From Cytophagales bacterium (GTDB lineage: Bacteria > Bacteroidota > Bacteroidia > Cytophagales > Cyclobacteriaceae): 58,078 bases of DNA. Shown here one piece after another: positions 42,724 to 52,628 of this stretch. Position 1 is the stretch's first letter. Each line of letters opens with the position of its first letter. A program made the position numbers and the translations under genes. The stretch spans positions 1 through 58,078 of the forward strand of contig JADBYK010000035.1 of NCBI GenBank assembly GCA_020403045.1. Direction: 5' to 3'. The notes beneath the pieces are model-generated. The model was not told the DNA's origin, did not search any database, and was given only the letters and a program-made list of their open reading frames with translations.

Positions 42724-45700
42724 ATGGTAAGAGTCATTCCCTTCCTTTTGCTACTATCCCTCGGGGCAACCGCTCAATCAGTGCCCTCCAATTATTATCA
42801 AGACCTTCACTATCGTCTCATTGGACCTTTTCGTGCAGGTCGCACCGTAGGCGCAGTAGGGATACCAACACAGCCCAACGTGTTTTACATGGGTGTGAAT
42901 AATGGAGGGGTTTGGAAGACAGATGATTTTGGCCGTACATGGAAACCTATTTTCGATAAAGAGTCAACCGGATCAGTAGGGGACATTGCAGTTTCTCCCT
43001 CTCAACCAAATGTGGTCTATGTAGGAAGTGGTGAAGGCCTCCATCGTCCTGACTTAGCTACGGGTGATGGGATGTTTAAATCAATGGACGGTGGAAAAAC
43101 ATGGAAACATATTGGATTAAATGATGCCCAGCAAATAGGTCGTGTAGTAGTGCATCCAACCAATCCTGAAATAGTTTTCGCGGCAGTCTTAGGTCATCCC
43201 TATGGCGCGAATGAAATGCGTGGTGTATTTAGAACCAAAGATGGTGGGGCTAGTTGGGAAAGGGTTTTGTATATCAATCATAATACGGGAGCTATCCAAG
43301 TTGAGTTTGACCCGACCAATCCTGAAATTTTATTTGCCGATCTATGGGAACATCGCGAAGGCCCCTGGGAGAATGCCTCTTTCTCAGGAACAAACAGTGG
43401 TCTGCATAAATCAACGGATGGAGGAACAACCTGGCGAAAGCTGACAGTTGGCTTGCCCACTGCGGCTCAAGGTTTAGGCAGAATTGGCTTTGGAATTTCC
43501 AATAGCAACCCGAAAAGAATGTTTGCCACTGTCGATGCACGAGAGCAAGGCGGAGTGTATAGAAGTGACGATGCCGGTGAAAGCTGGAAATTGGTAAGCA
43601 CCGAACGCAGAGTGTGGGGACGTGGAAGTGATTTTGCGGAGATTCGCGTGCATCCGAAAAATCCTGATGTAGTATATGCTGCCAATACTGCATCTTATCG
43701 TTCTACAGATGGAGGAATCACCTGGACGTCATTCAAAGGCGCACCTGGCGGTGATGACTACCACCGCATCTGGATCAATCCATTGCAACCCGATATTATG
43801 ATTTTCGCTGCCGACCAAGGTGCAACTATCACGGTGAATGGGGGTAAGACTTGGAGCTCATGGTACAACCAACCCACTGCACAATTGTACCATGTGTCAA
43901 CAGACAATCAATTTCCCTACTGGGTGTATGGCGGTCAGCAAGAGAGTGGCGCTATAGGAACAGCGAGCCGTGGAAATGGCGGGCAAATTTCTTTTCGCGA
44001 TTGGATGGGTGCAGGTGCCGATGAGTATGCTTACGTTGCGCCTGATCCTAAAAATCCAGATATTATTTATGGTGGAAGAGTAACACGCTTCAACAAGAAG
44101 ACAGGGCAGACACAAAATGTGGCACCAGAAGCGTTGCGTTCAGGTCAATACAGAATGCTTCGCACCTTGCCGTTACTTTTTCATCCGGCTGACCCAACGA
44201 TGTTGCTGTTCGCAACCAATGTATTATGGAAAACACATTCAGGTGGAGATCAATGGGAAATTATTAGTCCTGATCTGACAAGAAAACAACCAGAAGTACC
44301 GGCTAGCATTGGCGATTTCAGAACAGAAAGTTTGAGTACGATGAAGCAGCGAGCTGTTATTTATTCCGTTTCAGGATCACCGCTGGTTAAAAATATCATT
44401 TGGGCCGGAACAGATGATGGCTTGGCACACGTAACGCTGGATGGAGGCAAGAATTGGAAAGATGTAACACCGTCTTCACTTACATCGTGGGATAAGATTT
44501 CTCAATTCGATGCGAGTCATTTCGATACGAAGACGGCTTTCTTTTCAGTGAACGCATTTCGCAAAGATGATTTGCGGCCGCACATTTATAAAACTAACGA
44601 TGGAGGCACGACCTGGAAAGAAATTGTAAATGGAATCCCAGCTAACGGATCTGTCAACGTAGTACGCGAAGACCCCAAGCAAAAAGGATTACTTTTTGCG
44701 GGCACTGAGCGAGAAGTGTTTTTCTCCATCGATGAAGGAGAAAATTGGCAATCGCTCAGAAAAAATATGCCGGCTACTTCCATTCGTGATTTAGTAATTC
44801 ATGAAGATGATTTGGTGATTGGCACACACGGACGATCAATTTGGATTTTGGATAACATCAATCCGCTCCGAAATCTCGCCAATGCTTTTGCAGCTAAGAA
44901 CGCCTATTTATTTCCTCCGGCTCAGGCCACCCGAGTTCGCAACAACATGTTTTCTGATACACCGCTTCCACCGGAAGAACCTGCCGGACAAAATCCGCCT
45001 GATGGTGCTACGATTGATTACTGGCTCTCAGCCAACGCTGGTGTGGTACGAATTGAAATTGCTGGGTTAGATGGTGCAGTCATGAGAGCACTTTCGAGTA
45101 AAGATCAGCCAGAGCCAATAGATACGCTTTCGGTTCCTCATCCCACGTATTGGATAAGACCTAACCAAACAATTTCCGCTCAACCCGGTCATCATCGAAT
45201 CGTTTGGGATTTACGTCATGATCCACCAAAAGGAGCAGATCGACAATTTGCAATAGCCGCTGTATACCACAATACGCCAAGCGGTCCGGTGGGACCTTAC
45301 TTTTTACCTGGCAAATATAAAATTCGATTGGTGGTTGATGGTACAGTTACCCAAGAGCAAGAAATACTGGTAAGGCTTGATCCAAGAGTAACGACCTCAA
45401 ATGATGATTTATTTTTGCAGTCTGTTCATTCAATGATGTGTTATAAATCTTATAATGAGTTGCTGGCGTTGAGAAATGAGATTGATCTGAAATTGAGTAA
45501 TCCAAAAGCGAAATGGGGGAAAGGGAAGAAAGAGCTTCTTATTGCACTTCGCGGAGAAGGCCGCCCTGAAAATCCAGATGTTATGTATGGAAGTATTTCT
45601 GACTCATCCATTGAGAAAGAGACGATCGTGGCGCTTCAGGAAAAACTTTTGTATTTGATGTCTGTTTTACAAAGCACAGAGGCTAAACCAACGGCTGCAC

Positions 45701-45774
45701 AGGTTCAAGCGGTTGTAAAGCTCACAACAAATGCCTTAGAACTAAAAAACAGAAGTAACACCATTTCTAAATAG
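42724..45774 (+). CDS. Large secreted Asp-box beta-propeller protein (VPS10/sortilin-like)
   Basis: A 1016-residue protein with a signal peptide (cleaved near TAQS, residue 19). About ten Asp-box motifs of the S-x-D-x-G-x-T-W type appear (TDDFGRTW, SMDGGKTW, TKDGGASW, STDGGTTW, SDDAGESW, STDGGITW, TVNGGKTW, TLDGGKNW, TNDGGTTW, SIDEGENW), making two propellers over residues 25-700. The C-terminal 300 residues hold beta-sandwich segments (HRIVWDLRHDPP) and a helical tail. Such proteins are common in Bacteroidota; often called glycosyl hydrolase-like, but no catalytic residues are evident. Confidence 0.88.
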   Translation: MVRVIPFLLLLSLGATAQSVPSNYYQDLHYRLIGPFRAGRTVGAVGIPTQPNVFYMGVNNGGVWKTDDFGRTWKPIFDKESTGSVGDIAVSPSQPNVVYVGSGEGLHRPDLATGDGMFKSMDGGKTWKHIGLNDAQQIGRVVVHPTNPEIVFAAVLGHPYGANEMRGVFRTKDGGASWERVLYINHNTGAIQVEFDPTNPEILFADLWEHREGPWENASFSGTNSGLHKSTDGGTTWRKLTVGLPTAAQGLGRIGFGISNSNPKRMFATVDAREQGGVYRSDDAGESWKLVSTERRVWGRGSDFAEIRVHPKNPDVVYAANTASYRSTDGGITWTSFKGAPGGDDYHRIWINPLQPDIMIFAADQGATITVNGGKTWSSWYNQPTAQLYHVSTDNQFPYWVYGGQQESGAIGTASRGNGGQISFRDWMGAGADEYAYVAPDPKNPDIIYGGRVTRFNKKTGQTQNVAPEALRSGQYRMLRTLPLLFHPADPTMLLFATNVLWKTHSGGDQWEIISPDLTRKQPEVPASIGDFRTESLSTMKQRAVIYSVSGSPLVKNIIWAGTDDGLAHVTLDGGKNWKDVTPSSLTSWDKISQFDASHFDTKTAFFSVNAFRKDDLRPHIYKTNDGGTTWKEIVNGIPANGSVNVVREDPKQKGLLFAGTEREVFFSIDEGENWQSLRKNMPATSIRDLVIHEDDLVIGTHGRSIWILDNINPLRNLANAFAAKNAYLFPPAQATRVRNNMFSDTPLPPEEPAGQNPPDGATIDYWLSANAGVVRIEIAGLDGAVMRALSSKDQPEPIDTLSVPHPTYWIRPNQTISAQPGHHRIVWDLRHDPPKGADRQFAIAAVYHNTPSGPVGPYFLPGKYKIRLVVDGTVTQEQEILVRLDPRVTTSNDDLFLQSVHSMMCYKSYNELLALRNEIDLKLSNPKAKWGKGKKELLIALRGEGRPENPDVMYGSISDSSIEKETIVALQEKLLYLMSVLQSTEAKPTAAQVQAVVKLTTNALELKNRSNTISK

Positions 45775-45827
45775 AACAAAATCTGTTTGAATAGTAACGA
45801 TTTTGTCAAAGAAAAACGGCATCTATT

Positions 45828-46757
45828 ATGAACACTCTTTTTTCTTGTACTGTGAAGTTACATAAACCTAAAAAATGGATTTCGAAACAGACTCCCATTG
45901 CTTATTTGCTGATTTTGTTTTTAGTGGCGTTAATCTCCGGCAGTTGTAGGCAGGGCCAATCCAGTGTTATTGATAAACTGCCTGATGAGCTTCCTATTAA
46001 AGAAGAACATGAGTTATCTGGGAACTCTCTGATTGAGAGACTATCTTATGTTACTCAATTGGACAATTTAAGTTCAACCGGCTGGGACGAATATCGATGT
46101 AGTGCATCAGCAGCCATCAATTGTTATTTGTATATGGGGGGCAGTTGGCAGAATTTGGTTTCTACATTGGAACTTCCCGAGTCGAATCTGACCTACGCTA
46201 ACGTTCATCATGCGCAGGAAAAATTATACGTTTTGTCGGGAGGTGATTCAACTGGGATGCTTGGTCAGTACTATGCGAAATGGGACAATCGTGGCAACCT
46301 AACTGGTTATAATGTAAAAAAGGATAACCTTCTCACATTTGTCTTTGAGAACTTGAATATGTACGCAAAACCAATCCTCCCGTTGAAATTAACGGATGCC
46401 AAAGGAATGCAACAGGCTATCAACGAGATGTATCACAAGCCTATCTTACCCATTCATCCGGAAGATCTTAGAAACAAGAAAAAGCAAGTTGAAGGCTATT
46501 TTAGAAAGAATCCACAAGGTGCTATCTTTATGGGCGTCAATGAAAACTCTAAAACCGGTGAGACATTGCCCGCTATTGACGAGCGAATTTCGTCTCAAAA
46601 CCACTATGTGATGTGTGTGAAAATCGATGGGCACTATTATGAGCTAGATACCTGGAGAAGGCCCGGACAAAAAACGTTAACAAAACTGACCGACAAACAG
46701 GTAGATGAGTTGCTATTCAATACACATAACATGCTGCTTGAAATGTATTTTAAATAG
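45828..46757 (+). CDS. Lipoprotein with possible papain-like catalytic triad
   Basis: A 309-residue protein with an N-terminal basic region, a membrane segment (26-38) and a lipobox ending SGSC40. A cysteine at 91 in DEYRCSASAAINCYLYMGG begins a helix in the way of papain-fold nucleophiles, and His259 plus Asp274 appear in QNHYVMCVKIDGHYYELDTW, the usual position of a C39/NlpC-like His and Asp/Asn. No named family recognised. If active it would be a periplasm-facing peptidase or amidase. It stands alone before the Ior genes. Confidence 0.6.
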   Translation: MNTLFSCTVKLHKPKKWISKQTPIAYLLILFLVALISGSCRQGQSSVIDKLPDELPIKEEHELSGNSLIERLSYVTQLDNLSSTGWDEYRCSASAAINCYLYMGGSWQNLVSTLELPESNLTYANVHHAQEKLYVLSGGDSTGMLGQYYAKWDNRGNLTGYNVKKDNLLTFVFENLNMYAKPILPLKLTDAKGMQQAINEMYHKPILPIHPEDLRNKKKQVEGYFRKNPQGAIFMGVNENSKTGETLPAIDERISSQNHYVMCVKIDGHYYELDTWRRPGQKTLTKLTDKQVDELLFNTHNMLLEMYFK

Positions 46758-46831
46758 AGTTTACTATTGACGTCTTAAGAATCTGTTTTTAAAACCAATA
46801 TCGACTACATTCACATTTAAAAAACAACAAC

Positions 46832-47296
46832 ATGCCAACCTATCAGCTTAAAATCAACGGCAAGAATCTCCAGGCAGAAGTGGATTCTGATACACCTCTT
46901 TTATGGGTGTTGCGAGATAACCTGGGTTTAGTAGGAACAAAATACGGTTGTGGCATCGCGCAATGTGGTGCTTGCACTGTTCACTTAAATGGAGTGGCTG
47001 TTCGTTCCTGTTCATTGCCTATTTCAGCAGTGGGTAGCAAAGCGGTAACAACCATTGAAGGGCTCTCTGAAAAAGGTGATCACCCTGTACAACAAGCATG
47101 GAATGAAGTTGATGTGGCACAATGTGGCTATTGCCAGGCCGGACAAATCATGACAGCTGCAGCCTTGCTTGGCAAGAAATCAAAGCCAACAGATCAGGAA
47201 ATTGAAACAGCGATGAACGGAAATATTTGCCGTTGCGGTACCTATCACCGCATTCATGAAGCAGTGGTGCTAGCCTCAACTAAAATCTCAAAATAA
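46832..47296 (+). CDS. 2Fe-2S subunit of molybdenum hydroxylase (IorA-like)
   Basis: A 154-residue small subunit with two [2Fe-2S] motifs: the plant-type cluster [15 protein letters not shown] (about 41-55) and the C-terminal [10 protein letters not shown] with [14 protein letters not shown]. This is the electron-transfer partner of the large subunit encoded 7 bp downstream, as in isoquinoline 1-oxidoreductase and related aldehyde dehydrogenases. The FAD-binding subunit of xanthine dehydrogenases is missing, as is normal for this type. Confidence 0.94.
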   Translation: MPTYQLKINGKNLQAEVDSDTPLLWVLRDNLGLVGTKYGCGIAQCGACTVHLNGVAVRSCSLPISAVGSKAVTTIEGLSEKGDHPVQQAWNEVDVAQCGYCQAGQIMTAAALLGKKSKPTDQEIETAMNGNICRCGTYHRIHEAVVLASTKISK

Positions 47297-47303
47297 TCAC
47301 GAT

Positions 47304-49460
47304 ATGGAAACAATAACTAAAACCAACAGACGTGATTTTTTAAAATTAGGACTTGCCACTGGAGGTGGATTGATACTCGGATTCCACTGGAATACCTCTT
47401 CAGCGTCTTCCTTCGAAGTAGTAAACCCTGATCTTCTAGATACCATTAATTTCAATAGTTATCTCTCTATTTCTTCGGATGATGTAATAACCATTTTTTC
47501 TCCCAATCCTGAACTTGGTCAAAATATCAAAACGTCCTTTCCGATGATAGTAGCGGAGGAGTTGGATGCCGATTGGACAAAAGTGAAAGTAGTGCAGGCA
47601 GTGTTGGACACAAAAAAATACGAGCGTCAACTGACGGGTGGGAGCGGAGCTATTCCGCATTCTTGGGAAAGATTGCGCAAAGCAGGCGCCACAGCGCGGC
47701 AGATGTTAATGGAAGCGGCAGCAAAAAAATGGAACGTTTCTTCGGCATCGATCACGACAGACACTGGATTTGTCATTCACGCGGAAAGCGGAAAGAAAGT
47801 TACGTATGGCTCTCTTGCTACCGAAGCTGCTACCATCCCTGTACCTGCGGAGGTAAAACTGAAAGACAAAAAGGATTTTAAAATTATCGGCCAACCGATT
47901 CGCAATGTCGACAACCAAGACATGATCACCGGTAAATCGCTGTACGGAATTGATTTTTATCGTGAGGGAATGCTGATCGCAATGATCCAGCGCCCCAAGT
48001 CTTTTGGGATGAAAATAAAATCAGTCGATGCTAGTGCAGCCAAATCAAGTGCCGGAATTATCGATGTCGTTACATTCAAGAATAACGTGGCAGTAGTTGG
48101 CAAATCAACCTGGCAAGTAAATAAAGCGCGCAAGCTGTTGAAGATTGAATATGAGGTTGACGGAAAAATTGAAAGTACAGAAGATCATGACAAGCTCTTC
48201 AAAGAATTATTGGAAAGCAAAGAGACAACAGTAAGACGGAAAGATGGAGATGTGGATGCGGCCTTTGCGGGCGCAGCAAAAGTAATCTATCGTGAGTATC
48301 AGTGTCCGTTCCTTCCCCACAATCCGATGGAGCCAATGAATTTCTTTGCTCATGTGCGGCCCGATGGAGTAGAATTAGTGGGGCCTTCACAAACACCGGA
48401 TATGGCACGCAATGAAGTGGCTAAACTATTAAGCATTTCTCCCGATAAAATTACGTTGGAGTTAACTCGACTAGGCGGAGGCTTCGGAAGGCGATTAAAG
48501 GCAGATTATGTATTGGAAGCTGCAGAGCTGTCGAGTATCATGAAAGCTCCTGTGAAAGTAATCTGGACGCGTGAAGACGACATGGGTGGTGGAAGCTATC
48601 GCCCGGCTGTTCGTTATCGTTTTCAAGCAGCATTGGATGTGAACGGAAATCTGATTGGATACAAACTTCGTGGTGTGGGCATTAATTCAGGTAACTCAAC
48701 TCGTGAAGACAATTTCCCTGCCGGTGCGGTTGACAATTTATTGATTGATTCTGTAGAACATAAATCAGCAATTACTACTGGTGCGTGGCGTGCACCTATT
48801 ACAAATTTTCTTGCTTTTGCGGAACAATCATTTCTGGATGAAGTTGCAACTGAAGCAAAACAAGATCCCATTCAGTTTCGATTGAATTTGTTGGAGAAAG
48901 CCAAGAAAGCACCAGTAGGGGCAATTAAGTACGACATTGACAGAACGAAAGTAGTGATTGAGTTAGCTGCCGAAAAATCGGGTTGGGGAAAAAAGAAAAA
49001 TGTTGCGCAAGGATTTAGTGTATACTTTTCTCATCGTTCGTATGTAGCTCAAGTCGCAGAAGTTGAAATGGTAAAAGGCAAACCGGTTGTCAAGAAAATC
49101 TTCGCTGCTGCTGATTGTGGAGTCGTGGTCAATTTAAGTGGAGCTAACCAACAGGTTCGCGGTGGAATCGTAGATGGTATGGGGCATGCTTTTTTTGGCA
49201 ACCTAACGTTTAAAGATGGTGCTGCCGAGCAGGTGAATTTTAATAACTACAAGCTAATCAGATACAATGAAGTGCCAGAAATAGATGTTCATTTTGTGAA
49301 TAATGGAATTGATCCAACCGGACTAGGTGAGCCCGCACTTCCACCAACCGGTGGAGCCATAGCGAACGCACTTTACAGTGCAACTGGTAAGCGTTTATAC
49401 AATCAGCCATTTAGTAAACAGGAAGCTTTGACTGGAGTAAACTTGAATCCGAAGGGATAA
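47304..49460 (+). CDS. Molybdopterin-binding subunit of molybdenum hydroxylase (IorB-like)
   Basis: A 718-residue catalytic subunit. It starts with a twin-arginine signal (NRRDFLKLGLATGGG), so is exported folded with its cofactor. Typical molybdopterin-cytosine-dinucleotide contacts are GGGFGRRLKADYVLEAA and GAWRAP, and the catalytic glutamate lies in GLGEPALPPTGGAIANAL. Substrate is not predictable; family members oxidise N-heterocycles or aldehydes. It is part of an operon with the 2Fe-2S subunit and probably the ABC ATPase after it. Confidence 0.93.
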   Translation: METITKTNRRDFLKLGLATGGGLILGFHWNTSSASSFEVVNPDLLDTINFNSYLSISSDDVITIFSPNPELGQNIKTSFPMIVAEELDADWTKVKVVQAVLDTKKYERQLTGGSGAIPHSWERLRKAGATARQMLMEAAAKKWNVSSASITTDTGFVIHAESGKKVTYGSLATEAATIPVPAEVKLKDKKDFKIIGQPIRNVDNQDMITGKSLYGIDFYREGMLIAMIQRPKSFGMKIKSVDASAAKSSAGIIDVVTFKNNVAVVGKSTWQVNKARKLLKIEYEVDGKIESTEDHDKLFKELLESKETTVRRKDGDVDAAFAGAAKVIYREYQCPFLPHNPMEPMNFFAHVRPDGVELVGPSQTPDMARNEVAKLLSISPDKITLELTRLGGGFGRRLKADYVLEAAELSSIMKAPVKVIWTREDDMGGGSYRPAVRYRFQAALDVNGNLIGYKLRGVGINSGNSTREDNFPAGAVDNLLIDSVEHKSAITTGAWRAPITNFLAFAEQSFLDEVATEAKQDPIQFRLNLLEKAKKAPVGAIKYDIDRTKVVIELAAEKSGWGKKKNVAQGFSVYFSHRSYVAQVAEVEMVKGKPVVKKIFAAADCGVVVNLSGANQQVRGGIVDGMGHAFFGNLTFKDGAAEQVNFNNYKLIRYNEVPEIDVHFVNNGIDPTGLGEPALPPTGGAIANALYSATGKRLYNQPFSKQEALTGVNLNPKG

Positions 49461-49466
49461 TATCGG

Positions 49467-50414
49467 ATGGATTTGTTACATGTAAAAGCAGTTAGCAAGC
49501 AAAGCGAGCATCGGTTTTTGCTAAAAAATATTACTTTTTCTCAATCTCGACTCCAACGAATAGCGATTGCCGGTGAAACGGGAAGTGGGAAGACTACACT
49601 ATTAAAAATTATCGCTGGGTTAGAGCAGCCAAATAGTGGCGAGGTAATTTTTCAAAGTAAGAAGGTGGAAGGTCCGGAAGAGACGCTTGTGGCAGGTCAC
49701 CCATCTATTGCTTTCTTGCCACAGTATTTCGAGTTGCCCAAGTTTCTACGAGTAGAACAAGTTCTTTCTTATGCGAGTCACGTTAGCTCTGGAGAAGCAA
49801 ATCGATTGTTCAGGCTATGTCAAATCGAAAAGCTGTTACTAAGAAAAACCAACGAATTGTCAGGAGGGGAGAGGCAGCGAATTGCGTTGTGTCGATTGCT
49901 AATCGGACAACCCTCTTTGTTGCTCCTCGATGAACCTTTCTCCAACCTCGATATGCCGTTGAAGAGTAAATTGAAAGATGTTATTCAGAACATCTCGACA
50001 AAACTAAAAATCACTTGCCTTCTTGTTTCGCATGATCCTGATGACATGCTTTCTTGGGCCGAAGAGATCATTGTGTTGAAAGAAGGAAAAGTGGTGCAAA
50101 AAGGAACACCAGAAGAAATTTATCGTGAGCCGGTGAACACTTACGTGGCTGGGCTATTTGGGAGGTTTCTTCGATTAACCGATCAACAACAAAAATCACT
50201 TGGTTATCGGAAGAGAAGCATTGTCAGGCCAGAAGATTTTAAGTTTGTTAAAAAGAATAGGTACAGTTTGGGAGGAACTGTGCAAGAGATAGTTTTTTTG
50301 GGGAATAGTTTTGAAGTGAAAGTATTGATAGGAAAGAATTTGGTAAGTATAAAAACAACGAGAAAGTTAAAAATCACCCAACCTGTTTTTATCGGGTTAA
50401 AAGGTAGGCTCTAG
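49467..50414 (+). CDS. ABC ATPase with TOBE domain (molybdate/anion type)
   Basis: A 315-residue ABC ATPase: Walker A GETGSGKTT, signature LSGGERQR, Walker B LLLLDEPFSNLD, switch VSHDPDD, then a C-terminal TOBE-like domain (SIVRPEDFKF; GTVQEIVFLGNSFEVKVLI). This is the ModC/CysA/PotA architecture. No permease or binding protein is near it. Placement 7 bp after a molybdenum enzyme makes a molybdate link attractive but unproven. It could also serve an iron or sulfate importer. Confidence 0.85.
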   Translation: MDLLHVKAVSKQSEHRFLLKNITFSQSRLQRIAIAGETGSGKTTLLKIIAGLEQPNSGEVIFQSKKVEGPEETLVAGHPSIAFLPQYFELPKFLRVEQVLSYASHVSSGEANRLFRLCQIEKLLLRKTNELSGGERQRIALCRLLIGQPSLLLLDEPFSNLDMPLKSKLKDVIQNISTKLKITCLLVSHDPDDMLSWAEEIIVLKEGKVVQKGTPEEIYREPVNTYVAGLFGRFLRLTDQQQKSLGYRKRSIVRPEDFKFVKKNRYSLGGTVQEIVFLGNSFEVKVLIGKNLVSIKTTRKLKITQPVFIGLKGRL

Positions 50415-50580
50415 AACTTCCCCAAATAAGGCCATTTCTTGACTACTCGTTTGTGCTACGCTCAAGCACTTATTAGGTAATGGGCTCTAATTTGATTAGC
50501 TTGCCGTGTTTTTTAGGGAAAATTATTCTGATTCTTTGCTGTGGTAGTACTACTTCAGTAACCTCTTCTAATCATTTGAA

Positions 50581-50621
50581 CTGAAAATACATTATTTCAG
50601 ACAACTTTGTTCTGAAAATAC
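50581..50621. promoter_or_regulatory. Candidate operator of desaturase gene
   Basis: CTGAAAATACATTATTTCAG (50581-50600) is an inverted repeat with 6-bp arms CTGAAA/TTTCAG. The left-hand decamer CTGAAAATAC recurs exactly at 50612-50621, 31 bp (about three turns) on. Both precede the fatty acid desaturase at 50676 and may bind a lipid- or temperature-linked regulator. Confidence 0.45.
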
Positions 50622-50675
50622 GTGTTATACTCTTATAAAACAGAAGTGTAGACGTAAAAAGTAAATAAAGAGAAT

Positions 50676-51737
50676 ATGCAAAAAGCAACATTCGATCGGA
50701 GTCAAAATTCATTTTTTATCGCCTTGAAGGCGAAGGTAGATCGTTATTTTTCTGAGAATAAACTGGATCAGGCTGGCAATAACCGATTATACATTAAAGG
50801 GGCGATTCAAGTATTATCTGCCATAGGTCTTTATGTGACCGTTGTATTTTTCAATCTTCCACTTTTCGTATCAATTGCGGTAGCAATATTGTTGGGTTTA
50901 AACATGGCATTGCTTGGTTTTAACATCATGCACGAGGGAGGGCATCAAAGCTTTTCAAAATATAAATGGATAAATAGCGTTGCGGCCTATTTTCTTAACT
51001 TGCTGGGTGGAAGCATTTACTTTTGGAAGGTAAAACACAATGTGAATCACCACACGTTTACGAATATTGAGGGTGTAGATTCGGATATTAGTGTTGAGCC
51101 ATTTATGCGGTTGCATCCAAGTCAACCCTTGCGAAAAATGCATCGTTATCAGCACATCTATTGGTTTATTTTGTACGGGGCTTCCTACATGGCTTGGATT
51201 TTTTATGATGACTTTGTAAAATACTTTACTCGCAAGATTGCGGTGCATATGGAGGCTAAATCCCTGTCAACGAAAGAGCAAATAATTTTTTGGGCAACAA
51301 AACTATCTTACGTAGGTATTTACCTGGTGTTACCCATTATTATGCTCGGATGGATGAAGGCGCTGGTAGGATTCTTTATTGTGACGTTTGTTTGCGGCTT
51401 GTTTATAGCCATCGTATTTCAGTTGGCGCACGTGGTCGAAAGTACGGCCTATCCTGAGCACAAAGAAATAGAAAAGGAATGGGCAGTTCATCAAGTGAGT
51501 ACTACTTCCAACTTCGCGACAAAGAGTGGCTTTCTTTTTTGGCTGTTGGGAGGATTGAATTTTCAGGTCGAACACCATTTGTTTCCCCGCATCAGCCATA
51601 TTCACTATCCCCAAATCAGTAAGCTGGTGAAAGAAACTTGTGAAGAGTTTAATATAACCTATAACGAATACACATCCATGTCGAAAGCGTTTTTATCGCA
51701 CCTGTTGCATTTGCGCAGGATGGGCATGGCTTACTAA
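50676..51737 (+). CDS. Membrane fatty acid desaturase (front-end type)
   Basis: A 353-residue membrane di-iron enzyme that introduces cis double bonds. All three histidine boxes are visible: HEGGH (86-90), HNVNHH (121-126) and QVEHH (near 305), the glutamine in the last box being the mark of front-end or acyl-lipid desaturases. Four hydrophobic segments. No fused cytochrome b5 domain, so an external electron donor is needed. It is followed 21 bp later by the sigma factor gene. Confidence 0.93.
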   Translation: MQKATFDRSQNSFFIALKAKVDRYFSENKLDQAGNNRLYIKGAIQVLSAIGLYVTVVFFNLPLFVSIAVAILLGLNMALLGFNIMHEGGHQSFSKYKWINSVAAYFLNLLGGSIYFWKVKHNVNHHTFTNIEGVDSDISVEPFMRLHPSQPLRKMHRYQHIYWFILYGASYMAWIFYDDFVKYFTRKIAVHMEAKSLSTKEQIIFWATKLSYVGIYLVLPIIMLGWMKALVGFFIVTFVCGLFIAIVFQLAHVVESTAYPEHKEIEKEWAVHQVSTTSNFATKSGFLFWLLGGLNFQVEHHLFPRISHIHYPQISKLVKETCEEFNITYNEYTSMSKAFLSHLLHLRRMGMAY

Positions 51738-51758
51738 ATTTTCAATTTCAATCATTAC

Positions 51759-52622
51759 ATGAGACAATTAAAGATTGTTAAGCAAATTACCAATCGCGAA
51801 AATCAATCGCTGGATAAGTACTTGACAGAAATCGCCAAAGTAGATTTAATAACAGCAGAGCAAGAGGTGGATTTGGCACGAAGAATTCGGGCAGGAGATC
51901 AGATGGCACTTGAAAAATTGGCGAAAGCGAATTTGCGTTTTGTTGTTTCTGTTGCCAAGCAGTATCAAAACAATGGCATGTCGCTGGGTGATTTGATTAA
52001 TGAAGGCAACGTAGGCCTAATTAAAGCTGCGGGCCGTTTTGATGAGACACGTGGATTTAAGTTTATTTCCTATGCGGTATGGTGGATTCGTCAGTCCATT
52101 ATGCAGGCGCTGGCAGAGCAATCGCGAATTGTCCGTTTGCCTTTAAATCGAGTGTCTTCGCTAAACAAGATATCAAGAGCGTTTTCGGAGTTAGAGCAGA
52201 AGTTTCAGCGCGAGCCTACACACGAAGAGTTGTCAACAAAACTGGACATTGGTATAGAAGAAATAGAGATTAACCAACGAATTTCAGGCAGGCAGGTATC
52301 GATGAACGCGCCTTTTGTACAAGGAGAAGACAATAGTCTTTTGGATGTACTCGAGAACGATGGCGAAGACAAACCAGATCAGGGGTTAATGGCGGGGTCG
52401 TTGATCAAGGAAGTGCAACGGGCACTATCAACACTTTCAGATCGAGAAGCAGATGTGATTTCTCTTTATTTCGGACTGAATGGAAAACATCCTTTGACAT
52501 TAGAGGAGATTGGACAAACGTTCAGTCTTACGCCAGAGCGTGTTCGCCAGATTAAAGAGAAAGCAACAGTAAAACTCCGCCAAAATGGACGCAGCAGGTT
52601 GCTAAAGTCTTACCTAGGTTAA
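51759..52622 (+). CDS. rpoD: Primary RNA polymerase sigma factor
   Basis: A 287-residue sigma-70 of the short Bacteroidota type, with region 1.2-2 ([37 protein letters not shown], seen in pieces; [16 protein letters not shown]), region 3 and region 4.2 ([23 protein letters not shown]). Region 1.1 and the non-conserved insert are absent, as normal for this phylum, where this factor reads TTTG/TAnnTTTG promoters. Whether it is the only copy in the genome is unknown. Confidence 0.94.
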   Translation: MRQLKIVKQITNRENQSLDKYLTEIAKVDLITAEQEVDLARRIRAGDQMALEKLAKANLRFVVSVAKQYQNNGMSLGDLINEGNVGLIKAAGRFDETRGFKFISYAVWWIRQSIMQALAEQSRIVRLPLNRVSSLNKISRAFSELEQKFQREPTHEELSTKLDIGIEEIEINQRISGRQVSMNAPFVQGEDNSLLDVLENDGEDKPDQGLMAGSLIKEVQRALSTLSDREADVISLYFGLNGKHPLTLEEIGQTFSLTPERVRQIKEKATVKLRQNGRSRLLKSYLG

Positions 52623-52628
52623 TAAACG

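Noticed and set aside
50455-50475. Hairpin GTGCT/AGCAC after the TOBE ATPase
   Set aside because: Only about five paired bases with a seven-base loop and no T-tract; may be chance.
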